The position numbers and the translations under genes are program-made. Source: an uncultured Lachnospiraceae bacterium (GTDB lineage: Bacteria > Bacillota > Clostridia > Lachnospirales > Lachnospiraceae). Taken from it: DNA of 31,875 nt. The notes below the pieces were generated by a model that was given only the letters and a program-made list of their open reading frames with translations, ran no database searches and had not been told where the DNA came from. Positions 16,013 through 24,205 of the stretch are shown one piece after another. The stretch is from NCBI GenBank assembly GCA_910588405.1, contig CAJUPT010000041.1, forward strand, positions 1 through 31,875. The letters run 5' to 3'. Within the stretch, counting starts at the first letter, position 1; each line of letters opens with the position of its first letter.

Positions 16013-17311
16013 ATGCTGAAACGAAAAATCTATGACAGGCTTCTGGACTGGAAAAGCAAAAAAAGCCGAGAATGCCTTCTGGTGCGGGGAGCCAGACAGA
16101 TCGGAAAGACTTTCATCATCGAGGAGTTCGGAAAGAAACAGTACAAAAGCTATGTGTATCTGAACTTTTATCGGAATCCGGAGCACAAGCAAATATTCCA
16201 GGGCTCTCTGGAGGCGGAGGAGATTTATAAGAAAATATCCCTGTATGTCAAAAACGTTCGGTTTTCGGAAAAGGAGACGTTGATTTTTCTTGATGAGATC
16301 CAGGACTGCCCCAACGCCAGGACGGCGCTGAAATTTCTGGCCATCGACGACCGATACGATGTGATTGCATCCGGTTCCATGCTGGGACTCCACTCCAAGG
16401 AAATGGCTTCGATTCCCGTGGGCTATGAGCGTACCATGGAAATGCACTCTCTGGATTTTGAGGAATTCCTCTGGGCTGTGGGCTGGCAGCCCTGCGCCGT
16501 TGAAGCATTGCGAAATTTTTTCGAAAAGAGGGAAAAGGTGGAGGCCGGAATCCATGAGCGATTCATGGCGCTGTTACGAGAATACCTGGTGGTGGGAGGG
16601 ATGCCCGAGGTGGTCAATACGTTCCTGAAAACAAATAACTACCAGGAAGCCCACACCACGCAGAAAAAAATCATGGAAAGCTACGGGGAGGACATTAAGC
16701 ATTATGCTTCCACGGCCAGCCGGCAGAAAATCAGCGATTGCTACCTGTCCATTCCCCGGCAGCTGGCAAAAGAATATACGAAATTCCAGTACAAGGTAGT
16801 AAGCAAAGAAGGAAACGCCCGCCGGTATGAGAATTGCCTGAACTGGCTGGTGGACGCCGGTATGATCAGGCTGTGCCTCAACGTATCCACGCCTCAGTTT
16901 CCCCTCGTGGCCTACGAAAGGCCGGACCAGTTCAAGGCTTATGTGACGGACATCGGCCTGCTGACCTCCCTTTACGGATATGACACCCAGACCGCCCTGC
17001 TGAAAGATACCCTGACGGGGCCGGCAAAAGGCGGCATCTATGAGAATCTGGTCTTTGACATGCTGACGAAGAAAGGCTATGGACTGAACTATTATAAGAA
17101 TGACAAAAACACCCAGGAGATCGAGTTTCTTCTCGTCCGGGATGGGGCTGTCATCCCTGTTGAGGTAAAATCCAAACGTGGCGCCACCGTTTCCCTGAAT
17201 CATTTCATTGAGGAATTTGCCCCTCCCTATGCCTACAAACTGACGTCGGGTAATCTGGGAGTCAATGATACAAAAATTACTCTGCCGCTATATATGGCCA
17301 TGTTTCTGTGA
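16013..17311 (+). CDS. AAA ATPase with DUF4143 domain
   Basis: A 432-residue member of the COG1373 group. Walker A GARQIGKT is at 26-33 and Walker B TLIFLDEIQD at about 89-98, followed by a sensor-like IDDRYDVIASGS. A C-terminal DUF4143 domain ends in a PD-(D/E)XK-like patch (IEFLLVRDGAVIPVEVKSKRG). These proteins are widespread and often sporadic within species; their function is poorly known and links to defence or toxin-like systems have been proposed. The ATG at 16013 is preceded by AGGTGA; a TTG at 15998 is in frame but has no ribosome site. The gene stands alone with a strong promoter and converges on a decayed ATPase gene. Confidence 0.9.
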   Translation: MLKRKIYDRLLDWKSKKSRECLLVRGARQIGKTFIIEEFGKKQYKSYVYLNFYRNPEHKQIFQGSLEAEEIYKKISLYVKNVRFSEKETLIFLDEIQDCPNARTALKFLAIDDRYDVIASGSMLGLHSKEMASIPVGYERTMEMHSLDFEEFLWAVGWQPCAVEALRNFFEKREKVEAGIHERFMALLREYLVVGGMPEVVNTFLKTNNYQEAHTTQKKIMESYGEDIKHYASTASRQKISDCYLSIPRQLAKEYTKFQYKVVSKEGNARRYENCLNWLVDAGMIRLCLNVSTPQFPLVAYERPDQFKAYVTDIGLLTSLYGYDTQTALLKDTLTGPAKGGIYENLVFDMLTKKGYGLNYYKNDKNTQEIEFLLVRDGAVIPVEVKSKRGATVSLNHFIEEFAPPYAYKLTSGNLGVNDTKITLPLYMAMFL

Positions 17312-17422
17312 TATCAAAATCCTCATCCCCGTACTGATGAACAAACGGGGGTAATTCCCTGATTGCTGGGGATAAACAGCTGGAATATGTCTTGCAAATC
17401 CGTCAAAATTCATCGTCGCAAA

Positions 17423-18398
17423 TTATGCCTTTGGATACTGACATATTCTCTTATATATTCCATAATGAGATAAAAAGAGGGTATACCGTAATGAAGCAGA
17501 GAACTTCGCTGCGGTACATCCTCTTTCATTCATGATAAAGCTCATTAAAATGTCATCTTTCGCTCCCACATGGGGTATCACTGCATCTGCCGGTGTAAAT
17601 CCAGCCTCAATCTTATCTGTTATAGATGCAACGGCACTGGCAGACATAATAAGCGTATCCTCTTTTCCCTGCTCCAGCACCGCGATTTCCTCAACAGATA
17701 TTGTATCTGTGTTCAGGATATCATAGCTATGAGAAGAAATAAATACCTGGCGTTTTTTCCCATTCTTTAACTGCTGGGCATTTGCTATGAACATCGGCGG
17801 CTGTTTAATGATTTCCGTATGCAGGTATAATTCCGGTTCCTCCAGCAGCCACAGCCCTTCTCCGTCTAAAATCGCCCAAATAATCCCTAAAAGCCTCAAA
17901 GTTCCGTCAGAAAACTGGTCTTCCCACTGTGCAATGCTCCTTTGGGGCGAAAATGTTCATAGCGAATCTGAAGATGGGGATGTCCTTTCTCATCCTGTAT
18001 ATACTCCAAATCTGAAAATTGGGGAACAGCCATCTTCAAAACTCTTGTTATATTTTTAAGACGCGCATTTCTTACTTTCATCGGAGTTTCCGAAATGCTT
18101 TCCAACAAATTCCGCCCATAAAAATCTTCAAATGCATTTGACGGAATGAAAGCTTCGGATTCTCTTACCAACTGGGGAATAATATTCACATAAGAAATAT
18201 TCTTAAAAGCATCATATAAAATCCTAAATCTAATATTAATAGCCGGCTGTTCTAAATGAGTAAATTGTTTAGATAAATAATCTTCATTTTCATCGTTATA
18301 CCTGCGTATAAGCAGCGTTTCTCCATTTTTTTGATATCAATATGGGCGTTTCCAAAATTTCTCCAATTTTTTAACGCTATCCTTTTAAAATGAAGCAT
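17423..18398 (-). pseudogene. Decayed AAA (OLD/RecF-like) ATPase
   Basis: The remnant starts at ATG 18398, with GGAGG upstream. It opens with MLHFKRIALKNWRNFGNAHIDI, the usual N-terminus of AAA_21-type ATPases, then breaks near 18325, where the Walker A region is missing. A second frame (about 18325-17942) carries a middle part with LEQPAINIRFRILYDAF and HPHLQIRYEHFRPKGA. The frame changes again at about 17931-17942. The third frame holds QFSDGTLRLLGIIW, the Walker B-like WLLEEPELYLH, the switch QVFISSHSYDIL and a C-terminal part. The last about 30 codons (17423-17530) read through a terminator hairpin, so the original stop was probably near 17530. The gene lies 40 bases behind the radical SAM gene. 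It is non-functional as an ATPase, and is possibly the remains of a defence gene. Confidence 0.8.
17472..17526 (-). terminator. Terminator at the end of the decayed ATPase gene
   Basis: Arms AAAGAGG...TACCG (17474-17488) and CGGTA...CCTCTTT (17512-17526) pair with three mismatched positions. On the minus strand a TTTTTA run follows. This is probably the terminator of the long glycan operon plus the ATPase remnant. Confidence 0.7.
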
Positions 18399-18438
18399 TA
18401 CAATTCCTCCCGCACTAAATATCCGGAAATCACACTAT

Positions 18439-19545
18439 TCATGCCTTCTCCCACTCCGGCGAGAACTCCTCCCCTACCTGAATAAAGGATTCCTTCCGGT
18501 TCCAGTTACAATGGGAAGACTGATAGCACCTGCGGCAGGCATCCTCCATCCGGTTCCGGTCATTGACGATCGCCCGATAGTTCTGATAAGCCGGGTCATT
18601 CCACATGTCCATGAAATCCCGGTCTTTGTCATATTTGAAAAATTTCACCGGCGTGGACATGCATGGACGCACATAGCCGTCGGAGCCCAGGAAGAAATCC
18701 CTCCATGACACAAAGCAGTCCTTATGGAACCGGTCTCCTGCCACGTCCTCGCCCGCATAGTGGGGCAGCTTCATCAGAATGCCTAAGTTTTCCGCCACTT
18801 CCACGGCCTCGGAGAATACCTGGCGCACCTCCTCCTCATGTCCCCAGAGGGTTTCGTTCATCAGATCGTCTCCAAAAACGGTCAGGTAAACCACCTTCAC
18901 TTCCTCGATACCGATCTCCGCCGCCAGCCGTACCAGGTCGGGCAGCTCGTGAAGGTTGGAGCGCATGGCGCAGAATACGAAATTAATCCAGGGGTATTTC
19001 AGCCCCCGGGCCTTTTTCTCCGCCACGATAGCCTTCAGGCTTTCTTTGATTTTCAGCAGGTCGGAGCCCCGACGGATTCTGGCATTGGTCTCGGGATTTG
19101 CTCCGTCCAAGCTGACACCGAACACTTCCACATTGTAATCGAACAGGGCGTCTTTCAGGTGGTCCAGACGCATGCCGTTGGTACAGAAATAGGCCCTGGC
19201 GCTGTGCTCGTTGATAATCCGCAGCATTTCCGGAAAATCCGGGTGAACCGTGGGCTCGCCCCAGCCCATCAGCGTTACTTCCTCGATGGTATCCATCAGC
19301 GGCTCTAAGCTGCGGAACACATCCATATCAAACCGGGTCGCCTTAAAATCCGCCGCGTTACGCCCGCACATCACACAGTTTAAATTACAGGCGTTGGTCA
19401 GCTCCAGCACCAGGCGTCGGGGATAAGATTTCAGCACTGTTTCCCCTCTGTCGATCTCCTCCAGATTTAACTGAGAATTGGCCTGCTGCCGCTCGGTCAG
19501 CGGACGTCCCTCAAATAATAGTTTTGTTTTCGCTCTAACGATCAT
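18439..19545 (-). CDS. Radical SAM protein with SPASM-type C-terminus
   Basis: This 4Fe-4S/SAM enzyme has 368 residues. The cluster motif CNLNCVMC places Cys53, Cys57 and Cys60 on one SAM-binding cluster. GWGEPTVHP is the expected GGEP-like motif, and the C-terminal region has CFVSWRDFFLGSDGYVRPC followed by DACRRCYQSSHC, a SPASM/twitch-like auxiliary cluster site. The ATG at 19545 follows TAGGAGAG. It is the last gene of the glycan locus, 51 bases behind glf. Radical SAM/SPASM proteins modify peptides or small molecules; in a glycan locus a sugar or carrier substrate is conceivable. No precursor peptide is visible nearby. Reaction unknown. Confidence 0.85.
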   Translation of the reverse strand: MIVRAKTKLLFEGRPLTERQQANSQLNLEEIDRGETVLKSYPRRLVLELTNACNLNCVMCGRNAADFKATRFDMDVFRSLEPLMDTIEEVTLMGWGEPTVHPDFPEMLRIINEHSARAYFCTNGMRLDHLKDALFDYNVEVFGVSLDGANPETNARIRRGSDLLKIKESLKAIVAEKKARGLKYPWINFVFCAMRSNLHELPDLVRLAAEIGIEEVKVVYLTVFGDDLMNETLWGHEEEVRQVFSEAVEVAENLGILMKLPHYAGEDVAGDRFHKDCFVSWRDFFLGSDGYVRPCMSTPVKFFKYDKDRDFMDMWNDPAYQNYRAIVNDRNRMEDACRRCYQSSHCNWNRKESFIQVGEEFSPEWEKA

Positions 19546-19596
19546 AATCTATGCTCTCCTAATTCAGTGTCATTCTTTTATCTCATTACCACTTTC

Positions 19597-20826
19597 TTAT
19601 CTTTCTTCCATATACCCTTTCACCGTCTCATAAACCTGGAACGCCCGGTCGATCACATCGTCCATATTATAATATTTGTAATCTCCCAGCCGTCCGCAGG
19701 GGAACAGATTAGCTACCTTTGCCGCCAGCCCGGTGTACTTTGCATACAGATCCATATTCTGCTGATTCACCACCGGATAACTGGGCTCATTGGCTTTCTC
19801 GCTGTCCTTGTCATATTCCAGGGGATATTCCAGGGCGATCACCGTAAAGCCCTTGGCTTTATCCTCCTGCCGCAAAAAGGTCTTATACTCCGTGATCCTC
19901 GTATAGCCGGGGCGCATGGGATAGACGGCAATGGGTGTTTCCTTTATATAACGCTCCTGATCTAAGCGTTTATATTCAAACCACAATGCCCGATAAGGCA
20001 GATGCCCGAACCGGTATCCGAACAGCTCGTCCAATGCGCCGGTATATACTACCGGACAGGAAACCGGCTGCCCCTGATAAAGAACCTGCCCCTGTTCCGG
20101 CAAAACTTCCAGTTCATCCAGCGCATCCGTATTTAGACGGACGGTAATATTGGGATGATCCAGCATATTTAAGAACATTTTCGTATAGCCTTCCGCAGGC
20201 ATACTCTCATAGGTATCATTAAAATAGGTATCCCGGTAGCTTAACATCACCTGCACCCGGTTCAGCACGCTGACATCCATCTGATCGGGGCGCAGATCCC
20301 ACTGCTTGCAGGTATAAGGCATATAGTCCTTCTCAAACAGCATCTGAGCATATTCTTTTACCAGCAGGTTCTCACAGCGCAGCATTTCCAGAATCGGAAC
20401 GGCATCCCGCCCCGGATAAGCCTCGTTGCAGGCCGCCTTGATGGCCTCCGCTTTTTCCGCAGGATACAACAGGTCCACCGTCTTAAAATTAAAAGGAGAC
20501 GGCACCATAATCCCGTCAATCTCCGCCGAGCAGCGGAAGGTATAGTCGTCCATTTTGGAAAAACGATTCACAAACCCGTTCACCGCTTCCTTGCTGGTAT
20601 GGAACACATGAGGACCATATTTCTGAATCAGCAGGCCGTTCTCGTCATACTCATCATACATATTTCCGGACACCTGCTGCCTGCGCTCAAGAACCATCAC
20701 TTTTTTGTCACATTCCTCCGCCAGCCGCCTTGCGATCACGCTTCCACAGAAACCGCTGCCTACCACGATGCAATCCGGCAAAGCATTCTGCCGCTCCTTA
20801 TTGTCGGATACTTCACAATCAAACAT
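19597..20826 (-). CDS. glf: UDP-galactopyranose mutase
   Basis: This flavoenzyme converts UDP-galactopyranose to UDP-galactofuranose, the donor for galactofuranose residues in surface glycans. It has 409 residues. The FAD-binding motif GSGFCG is at about 23-28, preceded by a 17-residue N-terminal extension. The family regions ERRQQVSGNMYDEYD, IQKYGPHVFHT (His-rich substrate loop), YTCKQWDLRPDQM and NYPVV-like YPVVNQQNMDLYAKY are present, as is GRLGDYKYYNMDDVI near the C-terminus. The start overlaps the rfbC stop by 8 bases, indicating translational coupling. Confidence 0.96.
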   Translation of the reverse strand: MFDCEVSDNKERQNALPDCIVVGSGFCGSVIARRLAEECDKKVMVLERRQQVSGNMYDEYDENGLLIQKYGPHVFHTSKEAVNGFVNRFSKMDDYTFRCSAEIDGIMVPSPFNFKTVDLLYPAEKAEAIKAACNEAYPGRDAVPILEMLRCENLLVKEYAQMLFEKDYMPYTCKQWDLRPDQMDVSVLNRVQVMLSYRDTYFNDTYESMPAEGYTKMFLNMLDHPNITVRLNTDALDELEVLPEQGQVLYQGQPVSCPVVYTGALDELFGYRFGHLPYRALWFEYKRLDQERYIKETPIAVYPMRPGYTRITEYKTFLRQEDKAKGFTVIALEYPLEYDKDSEKANEPSYPVVNQQNMDLYAKYTGLAAKVANLFPCGRLGDYKYYNMDDVIDRAFQVYETVKGYMEER

Positions 20827-21391
20827 TTTTCCCCATGCCCTCCAATTTTTTTTTCAGCTCCAAAAACGAACCCAGGTTCCCATCCTTTTCCGATACAATC
20901 ACTTTCTCTATTTTATCAAGCGGCCAGGAAATATGCAAGGTCTCATCATCCCAACGGATGCCGGTATCAAAGCCCGGCTGATAGTCCTGAGAACACAGAT
21001 AATAAAAGGTGGTATCCTCCTCCAGCGCCAGGCAGCCGTGGGCAAAGCCCTCCGGGATATACACCATCTTCTTATTTTCCTCCGATAAAGTGATGCCAAA
21101 CCATGACCCAAAGGTGGCGGAACCGGGCCGCATGTCCACGGCCACATCATAAATCGCCCCCCGGACCACCCGCATCAGCTTTCCCTGAGAGTGCTTCGTC
21201 TGCATATGAATGCCCCGCAGCACACCCTTCTTCGAAGTGGTTTCCAGCTCCTCGATGGCCGTAAACACAATGCCGTTCTCCGCAAAAATATTCTTCTCAT
21301 AAGTCTTTTTCAAAAGCCCCCGCTCATCCCCGAACATATGAGGCGTTACCACGATGACGCCTTCGATTTCTGTTTTTTCAAATGTAAACAT
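20819..21391 (-). CDS. rfbC: dTDP-4-dehydrorhamnose 3,5-epimerase
   Basis: This cupin-fold epimerase acts on dTDP-4-keto-6-deoxyglucose in the dTDP-L-rhamnose pathway. It has 190 residues. Family motifs are DERGLLKKTY, the catalytic RGIHMQ (His62), YDVAVDMR, the FGSWFGITLSEENK loop, and IPEGFAHGC with the second His. The ATG at 21391 is preferred over 21397 because GGGAG then lies 8 bases upstream. The companion rfbA, rfbB and rfbD are not in the window. It shares its substrate pool with the RffA/WecE aminotransferase at the right edge. The gene's 5' end lies on a HicA-like remnant. Confidence 0.94.
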   Translation of the reverse strand: MFTFEKTEIEGVIVVTPHMFGDERGLLKKTYEKNIFAENGIVFTAIEELETTSKKGVLRGIHMQTKHSQGKLMRVVRGAIYDVAVDMRPGSATFGSWFGITLSEENKKMVYIPEGFAHGCLALEEDTTFYYLCSQDYQPGFDTGIRWDDETLHISWPLDKIEKVIVSEKDGNLGSFLELKKKLEGMGKNV

Positions 21392-21399
21392 ATGCATTT

Positions 21400-21519
21400 C
21401 TCCCTTACCTGATAAGGCTTTATCTTCCCGTCCTGCGGCTGAATACTAATCAATTCAGAGATATTTTTATCGGATTTTCCGGACAATATTTCATCCCGTA
21501 TTTTGCTATATCGACTCAT
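21400..21519 (-). pseudogene. HicA-like toxin remnant
   Basis: From ATG 21519 the frame reads MSRYSKIRDEILSGKSDKNI and continues to QDGKIKPYQVRE at about residue 40. These are the typical N- and C-terminal parts of HicA-type mRNA-interferase proteins, but the middle part with the catalytic GSHHIF-like segment is missing. The frame continues open to 21346, overlapping rfbC, for 57 codons in all. There is no HicB partner. It is most likely a decayed toxin-antitoxin gene whose 3' end was replaced by rfbC. Confidence 0.5.
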
Positions 21520-21564
21520 TTTAACAGCATCCTGTTTCTTTCTACTTTTTATTTCTGTGTTTTC

Positions 21565-21593
21565 AATATATGCTTTTACAAAATATAAGTCAA
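21565..21593 (-). promoter_or_regulatory. Promoter before the HicA-like remnant and rfbC
   Basis: On the minus strand TTGACT (21593-21588) and TATATT (21570-21565) are 17 bases apart. It could be the old hicA promoter now driving rfbC-glf-radical SAM as an internal promoter. Confidence 0.6.
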
Positions 21594-21633
21594 TATTATC
21601 CGGAAAAAAAATTCCTGTTTCTGAAAATCCCTT

Positions 21634-22575
21634 CTATTCTACCTTCATCCACTTCGCCAGCCTGCGAATTCCCTCCTCAAAGGAAACCTCCGGATAGAAT
21701 CCCGTGTCCTGCCCAAGCAGCGCCTCATTCTCGTCATAATACTCTTTAGGCACATAAACCCCCTGGAAAATATGGGCCCCAAACCTAAGCGGTATCTCCG
21801 GCGCCACCAGCTGACCTGCCGTTGTCAGAAATTCTTTCAATGGCCGGGCATGGCCGCTGCCGATCACGTAAGGTCTGCAGCTGACCCCGTGTTCCCCGAT
21901 CAGCCGGAACGCCCTGGCCACATCGGAAATATAGACGAAATCATAATACTGGTCCCCCTTGGTAAAAGCCGGGGACTCTCCTTTCAGCAAACTGCGAACC
22001 GCGCTGTTGATCAGCCGCCGGGACCGCTCCCCTACGCCGTAAGCGTTAGTCACCACCGGCCAGAGGAAATCGATGCCCTGGCGGCATACATCCGCTTTCG
22101 ACATATAGTGGGCGGCATGCTTCGCCCCCTTGTACATCATACCCATATTGACACAAGGCTCATGCTTTTCCATCTCGATCTGACTTTCAATCTCATGCAT
22201 ACTGCCGGGGGCAATGAATTTTTTCACGCCCAGCAAAGTCAGGTGGGCAGTCAGCTCCATCAGCGCTTCCACATTTTTCAGCTGAATGCGGTAATCTGTG
22301 GATTTCGGGCCGGACACCCCCTCCCAGGCCAGATGATAACAGACATCGATGCTGCCAAGCGCTTCCTCTGGCAGCTTGTCCGGCAGGTTTCCATAGTCCT
22401 GCAGATCACAAGGAACCACCGTCAGCCCTTTATGCTCCGGCAGCTTCCCCATATTCTCGGAATCCGGGCGGACTACCGCGTAAACTTTAATCCCATTCTC
22501 CAATAATTCCCGGGTCAGCCACTGACCGATAAAGCCGGTAGCGCCGGTTACTAACGCAGTGTTCAAATTTAACAT
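21634..22575 (-). CDS. NAD-dependent sugar epimerase/dehydratase
   Basis: This is an extended short-chain dehydrogenase/reductase, likely acting on a nucleotide sugar. It has about 313 residues, the Rossmann motif GATGFIG (11-17), acidic VVPCDLQD (53-60), and a catalytic Tyr147-x3-Lys151 pair in MYKGAK with Ser124 in place. Start choice is open: ATG 22575 overlaps the AAAAGG ribosome site, while TTG 22566 (codon 4, giving NTALVTG) has that site 9 bases upstream and matches the usual family start. A tandem repeat array fills the space before it. It may complete a deoxy sugar together with RfbC and RffA. Exact reaction unknown. Confidence 0.85.
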   Translation of the reverse strand: MLNLNTALVTGATGFIGQWLTRELLENGIKVYAVVRPDSENMGKLPEHKGLTVVPCDLQDYGNLPDKLPEEALGSIDVCYHLAWEGVSGPKSTDYRIQLKNVEALMELTAHLTLLGVKKFIAPGSMHEIESQIEMEKHEPCVNMGMMYKGAKHAAHYMSKADVCRQGIDFLWPVVTNAYGVGERSRRLINSAVRSLLKGESPAFTKGDQYYDFVYISDVARAFRLIGEHGVSCRPYVIGSGHARPLKEFLTTAGQLVAPEIPLRFGAHIFQGVYVPKEYYDENEALLGQDTGFYPEVSFEEGIRRLAKWMKVE

Positions 22576-22585
22576 CCTTTTCTAA

Positions 22586-22823
22586 TTCAGTTCCGCAACT
22601 CCCCTGCCAAGCCCCTTAAACCTGGAAGTTTTTCCAGCCACTACAGTGTCTGTAAATCCTTCCGGGGCTTGTACGGTCCGTTGCTGTTTATTCAGTTCCG
22701 CAACTCCCCTGCCAAGCCCCTTAAACCTGGAAGTTTTTCCAGCCACTACAGTGTCTGTAAATCCTTCCGGGGCTTGTTCGGTCCGTTGCTGTTTATTCAG
22801 TTCCGCAACTCCCCTGCCAAGCC
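22586..22823 (-). repeat. Tandem array: two 105-bp repeats plus a partial third
   Basis: Unit 1 at 22586-22690 and unit 2 at 22691-22795 differ at only one base (22672 A versus T). A third unit is cut after 28 bases (22796-22823), inside the neighbouring coding region. On the minus strand each unit can fold into an outer GCAAC/GTTGC stem, an 8-bp CAAGCCCC/GGGGCTTG stem and an inner CTGGAA/TTCCAG hairpin. Related copies lie at 10245-10343 and 4661-4703. Confidence 0.9.
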
Positions 22824-24152
22824 TGCCCGCACCGCCAGCCAGGGCAGGAAAACCGCAGCCGCCATACAGCTCCCCGCCGGCTGCCACAACGGCAAAAGCA
22901 GCATGGCCGCCAGGAAAAATGTCGTTTCCTTCCCTGCCTTTTTCACCGACACTGCCGCCTCCATCCACAAAAGCAGCACCCAAGTTCCCTGCACCAGTCC
23001 GGCATACCAGCCGTAACGGTCGGCTCCCGGATAAATCGTATTCTGCAGCCGCAGCGCCTGGCCGTTCATCGTAAAGGGCTCCAATTTCGGAGCGGACAGC
23101 CAGCCAAATGTGCCGTCGGAAAGTCCGCTTTTCAGCGATTCAAACCAGTGAAGCAGCAGCCCTAGCAGTGATTTTCCTTCAAAAACCTCCCTGATCCCGG
23201 CTCCGTCCAAGCCCGCGGCCACAAGGCATAGCAAAAACAACAGCACCACCACGCCGCCTGCAAGACAGCCTTTTGTCTTCGTATGCGCTTTGCTCCCATC
23301 CCGTACACAGCTTTTGTCTTGAAATTCTCTGCGACTTCCGCTCTTGGCGATAGCTTGTTTTTCATTCTTGGTGCTAATCCAGTCTTCGTTCTCAGCGGCA
23401 ATCCGGCTTTCATTTTCGGAAATAATCTGGCTTTCGTTCTCAGTGATAACCCTGTTTTCACCCTGGTTTCCCTTTCGCTCTCCATCCGTCGTCTCCAGCC
23501 TTTTCCCCGCATACAGCAACAAACCTGTTATCACCGGCATCACAAAAAGTACCGGCTGTGGAACCAGAATCCATGGAGAGATACCGAGCAGCAGAATCAA
23601 AAAAAACAACACCCGAAAACGCCCGGCACCAACATATGCTTCCCTATAACCCGGATCAACCTGTCCGCGAACTGCTTTCCCTGCCGCCTGGACTGCCAGC
23701 AAAATCGACAGGTCAACACACACGGCCGCGGCAAACCCGGCCATCCTCCAATGATTCCATATCCATTCTCCAAAGCCCGGCAGACCGCCCCAGCATTTGA
23801 TCCACAGCTCCCGCTCCTCAGGATACCCTCCGGCCTGGGTAAGCAGCAAGAACTGGGCACAGAACATCCCGGCAAAACCGAGGGCCACAAATACGCTTTC
23901 CCACTGCAGGATCTTTTCTTTCTCCCTGCCCTTCTTAAGCCTTTTTCCAACGGCACCCAAAATTCCTGCCTGAATCCCGGCTGAAAAAAGCACGGAAAAC
24001 AAACCCGGGGCTTCCGCTGCCTGATTCACAAACAGACATAAAAAAGCTGCCATCAGAAAAAACCTGGAACAGAGCCAGTTCCTTTTTTCAGTTTTTACCG
24101 TATTCTCACAAGATTTCTGCCCTGATTTTTCAACTCTTTCTTCGGAAACCAT
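22797..24152 (-). CDS. Polytopic membrane protein of unknown function
   Basis: Product of 451 residues that I do not recognise. After a charged N-terminus come about ten hydrophobic segments in two blocks, separated by a charged, low-complexity stretch (ITENES, ISENES, AAENED, STKNEK-type units). Its size and context are compatible with a glycan polymerase or GT-C-like protein, but no acidic catalytic loop is evident. The C-terminal residues (ELRN) and the stop codon lie in the partial copy of the 105-bp repeat, so its present end was probably created by repeat insertion. The start at 24152 has only a weak ribosome site. It is cotranscribed with gtrA. Confidence 0.7.
   Translation of the reverse strand: MVSEERVEKSGQKSCENTVKTEKRNWLCSRFFLMAAFLCLFVNQAAEAPGLFSVLFSAGIQAGILGAVGKRLKKGREKEKILQWESVFVALGFAGMFCAQFLLLTQAGGYPEERELWIKCWGGLPGFGEWIWNHWRMAGFAAAVCVDLSILLAVQAAGKAVRGQVDPGYREAYVGAGRFRVLFFLILLLGISPWILVPQPVLFVMPVITGLLLYAGKRLETTDGERKGNQGENRVITENESQIISENESRIAAENEDWISTKNEKQAIAKSGSRREFQDKSCVRDGSKAHTKTKGCLAGGVVVLLFLLCLVAAGLDGAGIREVFEGKSLLGLLLHWFESLKSGLSDGTFGWLSAPKLEPFTMNGQALRLQNTIYPGADRYGWYAGLVQGTWVLLLWMEAAVSVKKAGKETTFFLAAMLLLPLWQPAGSCMAAAVFLPWLAVRAGLAGELRN
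23341..23470 (-). repeat. Low-complexity ENES-type coding repeats
   Basis: Short imperfect repeats of about 24 bases encode variants of I-x-x-ENES in the cytoplasm-type loop of the membrane protein. Degenerate tandem units suggest slippage. Confidence 0.6.
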
Positions 24153-24205
24153 AGATTTTCTTACCTATATATTGATTTTTCCCGCCTGTATGTTTGTCTT
24201 TCCCC

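Noticed and set aside
17312..17400. Hairpin CCCCGT/ACGGGG after the DUF4143 gene as terminator
   Set aside because: The stem is short with a 12-base loop and no T-run follows; not strong enough to call.
22586..22823. CRISPR array
   Set aside because: Units are 105 bp and adjacent with no spacers; no cas genes.
22582..22983. Repeat-containing frame with three GLGRGVAELNKQQRT-like units
   Set aside because: The periodicity simply reflects the 105-bp DNA repeat (105 is divisible by 3); no start site and no protein-like composition.
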